NCBI GenBank assembly: GCA_001800185.1
Contig: MGUX01000125.1
Span: forward strand, 1-10,663
Length of the DNA stretch: 10,663 bases
Direction of reading: 5' to 3'
From: Elusimicrobia bacterium RIFCSPLOWO2_12_FULL_59_9
GTDB taxonomy: Bacteria; Elusimicrobiota; Elusimicrobia; O2-12-FULL-59-9
The position numbers and the translations under genes are program-made. Below, one piece after another: positions 6,851 through 10,663 of the stretch; position 1 is the stretch's first letter; the number at the start of each line of letters is the position of its first letter. The notes under the pieces are model-generated. The model had not been told where the DNA came from. It searched no databases and was given only the letters and a program-made list of their open reading frames with translations.

Positions 6851-6921
6851 AAGGAGGCCTGCCGCAGGTGTGTCCCATCGAGACCCGCCTGTTTTTTTTT
6901 GTCGTAAGCTTTTATGTTTGA
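6851..6921 (+). CDS. Possible 17-codon leader reading frame before prfA
   Basis: AAGGAGG at 6851-6857 is a near-ideal Shine-Dalgarno but lies about 60 bases before prfA. Ten bases after it, GTG 6868 opens a frame of 17 codons (VCPIETRLFFFVVSFYV) ending at TGA 6919-6921, five bases past the A of the prfA start. The frame passes through both arms of the terminator hairpin and its T-run, which encodes the three Phe codons. Translation could disrupt the hairpin and couple to prfA. Equally, AAGGAGG could be a chance purine run. I do not recognise the peptide. The coordinates include the ribosome-binding site; the frame itself is 6868-6921. Confidence 0.25.
6865..6900 (+). terminator. Rho-independent terminator between rpmE and prfA
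   Basis: CAGGTGTGTC (6865-6874) pairs with GACCCGCCTG (6882-6891) through ten positions, with one G-U wobble and one mismatch around a seven-base loop. Nine consecutive T follow at 6892-6900. This is a textbook intrinsic terminator for the transcript containing rpmE. It ends only 13 bases before the prfA ATG, which leaves no room for a promoter in between. A small competing stem, CCTGC/GCAGG at 6858-6868, overlaps the 5' arm. Confidence 0.85.
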
Positions 6922-7975
6922 TAAATTGAAGCGACTGGAGGAGGAGTTCCACTCTATTGAAATGGAGTTGAATCGCGGGAACCTTCAATCCACTGATCCG
7001 GGGCGCTACACCGAGCTTGTCAAACGCCACTCCTTTCTCAAGCTGATCGTGGCAAAAATCGTCGAGCACCGAAAATTGACCGCGGAGCTCGGTCAAATCG
7101 GGGAAATTCTGCGCGGTCCGGACCGTGAATTGACTCTTCTGGCGCAGGAGGAGAAGGACGTGGTGGAAAAGAAGCTCAAGCTTTTGGAAAGCGAATTGCG
7201 GCGGGAGCTCACGCCCAAAGATCCTTACGCCGATCGCAGCATTTACCTGGAGGTCCGGGCCGGAGCCGGGGGCGATGAGGCCGGTCTTTTTGCCGCTGAT
7301 CTAGTGCGAATCTATATACGCTACGCGCAAATACGCAATTGGTCCGCAGAGCTTGTGGAGTCCAACTCTACGGGCTTAAAGGGCTTGAAGCAGGGAGTCC
7401 TCTATATCAGCGGCGCAGACGTTTATCCGGTTCTCAAGCATGAGGGCGGAGTGCACAGGGTGCAGAGGGTGCCTTTAACCGAAGCCGCCGGGCGCATCCA
7501 CACCTCCACATGCACGGTCGCCATCATGCCGGAAGTCAAGGAAGTGGAGGTGGAAATAGATCCGAAGGATTTGAAATTCGACACTTTCCGCTCCGGCGGC
7601 AAGGGAGGGCAGAACGTCAACAAGGTGGAGACGGCCGTCCGCATCACGCATATTCCCACCGGCATCATGGTGCGCTGCCAGGAAGAGCGTTCGCAGCTTC
7701 GAAACCGGCAAAGGGCCATGCAGCTGCTGCGGGCGAAATTGGCGGATCAGGCGCTGCAAGAGAAAGCTCAAGACATTACGACGTCGCGGCGGAAACAGGT
7801 CGGAACGGGAAACCGCTCCGAAAAGATCAGGACATACAACTTCCCTCAACAACGCGTGACGGATCATCGCGTGGGAAGGTCGTGGCATAATTTTGAAGAG
7901 ATTTTAGACGGCAATTTGAGTCCCATTTCGCAGGCGCTGATCGAATGGGAACAAATACAATCCGCGGAAAGTTGA
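6914..7975 (+). CDS. prfA: Peptide chain release factor 1
   Basis: Class I release factor of 353 aa that recognises UAA and UAG and triggers hydrolysis of peptidyl-tRNA. The N-terminal helical domain begins with FDKLKRLEEEF. The codon-recognition tripeptide is PLT at 187-189, which fits the PxT pattern of RF1 and not the SPF of RF2. The catalytic GGQ is at 231-233 in GGKGGQNVNK, so this is a full release factor and not a peptidyl-tRNA hydrolase relative. Length is normal. ATG 6914 is preceded by an in-frame TAA at 6905-6907 and lacks a Shine-Dalgarno of its own. It sits right after a strong terminator, so expression may need read-through. prmC follows after one base. Identification is secure. 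Confidence 0.98.
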   Translation: MFDKLKRLEEEFHSIEMELNRGNLQSTDPGRYTELVKRHSFLKLIVAKIVEHRKLTAELGQIGEILRGPDRELTLLAQEEKDVVEKKLKLLESELRRELTPKDPYADRSIYLEVRAGAGGDEAGLFAADLVRIYIRYAQIRNWSAELVESNSTGLKGLKQGVLYISGADVYPVLKHEGGVHRVQRVPLTEAAGRIHTSTCTVAIMPEVKEVEVEIDPKDLKFDTFRSGGKGGQNVNKVETAVRITHIPTGIMVRCQEERSQLRNRQRAMQLLRAKLADQALQEKAQDITTSRRKQVGTGNRSEKIRTYNFPQQRVTDHRVGRSWHNFEEILDGNLSPISQALIEWEQIQSAES

Positions 7976-7976
7976 G

Positions 7977-8903
7977 ATGAATCAGGAGAAGCCGACTCAA
8001 TTTGGGCTGAGGACATACGGGCGGGTTTTGCGCCTGGGCGAGAGATTTTTGAAGGAGCGCCGGTGCGGGGAGCCCCGCGCGAGCGCCGAGTTTTTGTTGG
8101 CGCACGTCACCGGCGAGGGCCGCACCAATCTGCATTTGGAGCGAGACCGCGCTTTGGGAGCGCGGGCATACCGCGCTTACGGCAGCCTCTTGAAATTGCG
8201 CGCTCGCGGAATGCCCGTTTCCTACGTCGTTAAGGAGCATCAATTTATGGGACTGCGCCTGCGCGTCAGCCCCATGGTCCTGGTTCCCAGGCCGGAAACG
8301 GAGCTCCTCGTTGAAAAAGTCTTGGCGAGGGTGAAGAGCGAACCTCGGCGCGCGCTCGCGACGGTCTTTGACGTCGGGACCGGATCCGGATGCATCGCGA
8401 TTGCCATCGCGGCGGCGATGCCGGGCGCCCGGATTTTCGCTTCCGATGCATCGCCGGATGCTTTGAAGGTGGCTCGCGCCAACGCCGCAGCGCACGGCGC
8501 GAACGGTCAAATTCGCTTTTTGAGAGGCGACCTTCTTAAACCTTTCCCGTCAAAATGCGATCTTTTGATTTCCAACCCGCCGTATCTTTCCAGAGAGGAT
8601 TTATCCCTGGCGCCCCCGGAATTGCGTTGGGAGCCGCGCGTCGCTTTGGATGGAGGCCCTTCCGGGCGGGATGTCCTGGGGCGGTTGATCAGCGAAGCCC
8701 CCGGCTATGTGAACGCAGGCGGCTTCTTGGCGCTTGAAATCGGCGAGGAGCAGGGGAGTTGGGTTGAAGGACGGTTGTCCGCCGCCGGCTTTGATGCGGT
8801 GGAAGTGGCGCGGGACGATTGCGGGGTGGATCGCTTCGCTTTTGCGCGGCTCCGCCGCGCCGGAACGGTTCGCGAGAGGGAAACGGCCGGGGCAAATGGA
8901 TAA
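7977..8903 (+). CDS. prmC: Release factor glutamine N5-methyltransferase
   Basis: S-adenosylmethionine-dependent enzyme of 308 aa that methylates the GGQ glutamine of RF1 and RF2, raising termination efficiency. The N-terminal helical domain (about 1-90) binds the release factor. The Rossmann-type catalytic domain carries VPRPETELLV (103-112), the SAM-binding DVGTGSG (132-138) and the substrate-binding NPPY (200-203). The domain ends near DRFAFARL; about 15 further charged residues form an unusual short tail. The last part of the gene contains a strong 7-base GC hairpin (8844-8860) and overlaps the murA start by eight bases. The gene starts one base after the prfA stop. Pairing with its substrate gene prfA is the common arrangement and supports the specific name over other NPPY methyltransferases. 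Confidence 0.96.
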   Translation: MNQEKPTQFGLRTYGRVLRLGERFLKERRCGEPRASAEFLLAHVTGEGRTNLHLERDRALGARAYRAYGSLLKLRARGMPVSYVVKEHQFMGLRLRVSPMVLVPRPETELLVEKVLARVKSEPRRALATVFDVGTGSGCIAIAIAAAMPGARIFASDASPDALKVARANAAAHGANGQIRFLRGDLLKPFPSKCDLLISNPPYLSREDLSLAPPELRWEPRVALDGGPSGRDVLGRLISEAPGYVNAGGFLALEIGEEQGSWVEGRLSAAGFDAVEVARDDCGVDRFAFARLRRAGTVRERETAGANG

Positions 8904-10149
8904 ATTCATCATTCGCGGGGGCAAGCCGCTTCGCGGGACGATCGCGACGGGTGGTTCCAAAAATGCGGCGCTCCCCATTTTAATCGCCAGCCTTTTGACG
9001 GATGAGCCGTGCGTGGTCCGCCGGGTGCCGCGATTGCGCGACATCGTCACCACGCTGCGCTTGCTGGAATTCTTGGGCAAGCGAGTGGTCCAGGACAATG
9101 CATCGGTCCGGATTTATTCCCGAAAGGGCCTCAAAACGCAGGCTCCTTACGATCTGGTCAAGCAAATGCGGGCTTCGGTATTGGTGGTGGGACCGTTGCT
9201 GGCGCGTTTTGGCGGAGTCCGGGTGCCGCTTCCGGGGGGGTGCGCCATCGGTTTGCGGCCCATTGACCTTCATTTGAAGGGGTTTGAGCAAATGGGGGCG
9301 AAGGTGTCTTTGGAAAGAGGCGACGCGGTCATGAGCGCCCGGCGCCTGCATGCGGCCCGCATCCCTCTGCGTTTTGCCAGCGTCGGGGCGACGGAAAATC
9401 TCTTGATGGCGGCGAGCTTGTTGGAGGGGGGGACGACCATAGAAAACGCCGCCCGGGAGCCTGAAATCGCCGATTTGGCCGTCTTTTTGAGATCGATGGG
9501 GGCGCAGATAGAGGGAGAGGGCACCCGACGAATTTGCGTGCGCGGCCGGAGGGTTTTGCGCGGCGCCGAGCACGAAGTCATCGCGGACCGGATTGAAGCC
9601 GGAACTTTTTTGATCGCGTGCGCGGCGACCAGGGGATCCGTTTTTCTTAAAGGAGCCCGGCCGGGGCACTTGCGAAACGTCTTGAAAAAATTGCAGGAGG
9701 CCGGTTGTAAAGTGCAGGCATCTTCGGCCGGAATCGGGTTGAGCGCCGCCGGGCGTCCCGATCCGGTGGATATCACCACCCAACCCTATCCGGGATTTCC
9801 TACGGATCTGCAGGCGCCGTGGATGGCCTTGATGAGCTTGGCCAAGGGACAGTCGATGATTCGCGAACGCATTTTTGAGAAACGGTTCTTGCACGCGGGC
9901 GAACTGGCGCGCTTGGGGGCGCGCTTGTCGGTGGATGGAGACATGGTTTGCACCGACGGGGTCGGTAAATTTTCCGGAGCATTGGTAATGGCTTCCGACA
10001 TCCGCGCCGGGGCGGCTCTGTTGGTCGCCGGCCTCGCCGCCGGCGGAAAAACGGAAATATCCCGGGTTTATCATATTGACCGGGGTTACGAGGCGGTTGA
10101 AAAGAAATTGCGCCGTTTGGGCGCCGATATCATTCGAGTGAAATCGTAG
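8896..10149 (+). CDS. murA: UDP-N-acetylglucosamine 1-carboxyvinyltransferase
   Basis: Enzyme of 417 aa that transfers enolpyruvate from PEP to UDP-GlcNAc, the first committed step of peptidoglycan synthesis in the cytoplasm. Active-site residues are all visible: K22 (GSKN), R92, the catalytic cysteine C116 in PGGCAIG, D304 in FPTDLQ and R396 in DRGYE. The cysteine is the residue alkylated by fosfomycin; bacteria with Asp there are naturally resistant, so this enzyme should be sensitive by that criterion. Length equals the family norm when ATG 8896 is used, since MDKFIIRGG is the standard beginning. The same frame is open further upstream (from 8734), but that part is prmC in another frame and has no MurA similarity. 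The start overlaps prmC by eight bases. Stop is TAG. Confidence 0.98.
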   Translation: MDKFIIRGGKPLRGTIATGGSKNAALPILIASLLTDEPCVVRRVPRLRDIVTTLRLLEFLGKRVVQDNASVRIYSRKGLKTQAPYDLVKQMRASVLVVGPLLARFGGVRVPLPGGCAIGLRPIDLHLKGFEQMGAKVSLERGDAVMSARRLHAARIPLRFASVGATENLLMAASLLEGGTTIENAAREPEIADLAVFLRSMGAQIEGEGTRRICVRGRRVLRGAEHEVIADRIEAGTFLIACAATRGSVFLKGARPGHLRNVLKKLQEAGCKVQASSAGIGLSAAGRPDPVDITTQPYPGFPTDLQAPWMALMSLAKGQSMIRERIFEKRFLHAGELARLGARLSVDGDMVCTDGVGKFSGALVMASDIRAGAALLVAGLAAGGKTEISRVYHIDRGYEAVEKKLRRLGADIIRVKS

Positions 10150-10217
10150 CGATCGCCGCCGCAATTTGGCCGGCGAGACAAGGCCATGCCGGATGTCAAG
10201 CGCCTCGACCGCGGCCG
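10150..10217 (+). other. Short gap between murA and the YfhO-like gene
   Basis: The 68 bases contain a weak GC-rich inverted repeat (CGCCG/CGGCG, about 10155-10176) without a T-run, so no terminator is called. No clear Shine-Dalgarno precedes ATG 10218. A tiny frame, MPDVKRLDRGR, runs from ATG 10186 to a TGA at 10219-10221 that overlaps the next start as ATGA; it lacks a ribosome-binding site and may be chance. Confidence 0.4.
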
Positions 10218-10663
10218 ATGAAAATTTCAATGCTTTCTCGAAAGGACACCTGGGCGTTGGCATGGTTGTTCTCGACGGTGGCGCTTTTGTTTAGTCCGGC
10301 GTGGTTGTCCCTCCGGACATTCTTTTGGGGTGATTTAACCTACCTCCATACGGCCTGGAAAGGACTTCCGGCCGAGCTGTTGACGCGCGGCCAAATCCCG
10401 CTCTGGAATCCATACAACTATCTGGGCATGCCCTTGGCCGCCAATCTTCAAAGCGGGGTTTTTTTTCCGGGCTCGCTGGCGTTTTATTTTTTTCCCTTTC
10501 CATGGGCCGTCAAAATATATCTGCTGGCGCATTTTTTTGCGGCGGGTCTTTTCGCCTTTTTGTGGCTTCGTTCGCTGGGTTTTACGCGCTGCGCCGCCGT
10601 CGCTTCCTCGCTGGTGATGGCGCTTGGCGGCGTTTTTTTGAGCCATCTGCCGTTCTTAAACCA
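10218..10663 (+). CDS. YfhO-like multi-spanning membrane protein (3' end missing)
   Basis: The first 148 residues of a membrane protein cut off by the window end. A first membrane segment lies at about 12-32. It is followed by an extracytoplasmic loop with WGDLTYLHTAW (37-47), whose Asp sits where GT-C glycosyltransferases usually have their catalytic acid. Then comes PLWNPYNYLGMPLAANLQSG (61-80), a hallmark of the YfhO/DUF6541-like family, and further hydrophobic segments at about 82-118 and 124-142. Family members are thought to be lipid-linked sugar transferases or related enzymes; the substrate here cannot be told. ATG 10218 is used, but ATG 10230 is also possible, and neither has a good ribosome-binding site. 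Family assignment is made from the remembered motif. Confidence 0.75.
   Translation, partial: MKISMLSRKDTWALAWLFSTVALLFSPAWLSLRTFFWGDLTYLHTAWKGLPAELLTRGQIPLWNPYNYLGMPLAANLQSGVFFPGSLAFYFFPFPWAVKIYLLAHFFAAGLFAFLWLRSLGFTRCAAVASSLVMALGGVFLSHLPFLN

Noticed and set aside
7472..7480. PLT instead of PAT in the RF1 anticodon tripeptide
   Set aside because: The middle residue of PxT is variable among RF1 proteins, so PLT fits the family and is not a sign of changed stop-codon use.
8734..8895. Upstream extension of the murA frame
   Set aside because: The extra residues have no MurA similarity and coincide with the prmC coding frame. MDKFIIRGG at 8896 is the standard MurA beginning and gives the usual length.
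8980..10263. Long open frame of 427 codons on the minus strand opposite murA
   Set aside because: It lies wholly antisense to an unmistakable murA with all active-site residues. Its translation is Arg/Gln/His/Pro-rich with no recognisable domain, which is the usual shadow in GC-rich genes.
1..10663. Search for tRNA or rRNA genes, CRISPR repeats, IS ends, phage genes or toxin-antitoxin pairs
   Set aside because: Nothing suitable was seen by eye. Coding density is high and all gaps are short; the only repeats are the hairpins listed.

Overview
The window is an ordinary, densely packed bacterial housekeeping segment. Eight complete genes and one truncated gene all lie on the + strand. By eye the DNA is moderately GC-rich, with a more AT-rich stretch in the first ~230 bases. 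No RNA genes, insertion sequences, CRISPR arrays or phage genes were seen. The organism makes peptidoglycan (MurA, an M23 peptidase), uses Rho-dependent termination and has a zinc-type L31. Gene content and order (polA - rhomboid - coaE - rho - M23 - rpmE - prfA - prmC - murA - YfhO-like) would suit an uncultivated deep-branching lineage such as Elusimicrobiota or Omnitrophota. That placement is an inference from synteny and is weak.

Layout. Positions 1-228 are non-coding upstream sequence with one good extended -10 box. DNA polymerase I follows (229-2832), then a rhomboid protease (2861-3655), dephospho-CoA kinase (3660-4268) and Rho (4265-5590). These are spaced or overlapped so tightly that they are probably one transcript. 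A 146-base gap (5591-5736) holds two overlapping, mutually exclusive palindromes just after rho. Next come a secreted M23 peptidase (5737-6468) and ribosomal protein L31 with a basic tail (6508-6849). A strong intrinsic terminator (6865-6900) ends only 13 bases before RF1 (prfA, 6914-7975). RF1 is followed by its methyltransferase PrmC (7977-8903) and MurA (8896-10149). A YfhO-like membrane protein starts at 10218 and runs off the end.

How the genes fit together. prfA and prmC are functional partners: PrmC methylates the glutamine of the GGQ motif in RF1. rho, rpmE, prfA, prmC and a murA-type gene are known neighbours in several phyla, including Bacillus. polA and coaE are also known neighbours, often with a mutM/fpg gene between them; here a rhomboid protease takes that place.

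I found no clear new system. The best leads are regulatory or at residue level. One is the terminator upstream of prfA, which is overlapped by a Shine-Dalgarno-led 17-codon reading frame running into the prfA start. A second is the paired palindromes after rho. The third is a polymerase I in which two active-site glutamates (the steric gate and motif C) are both aspartate.
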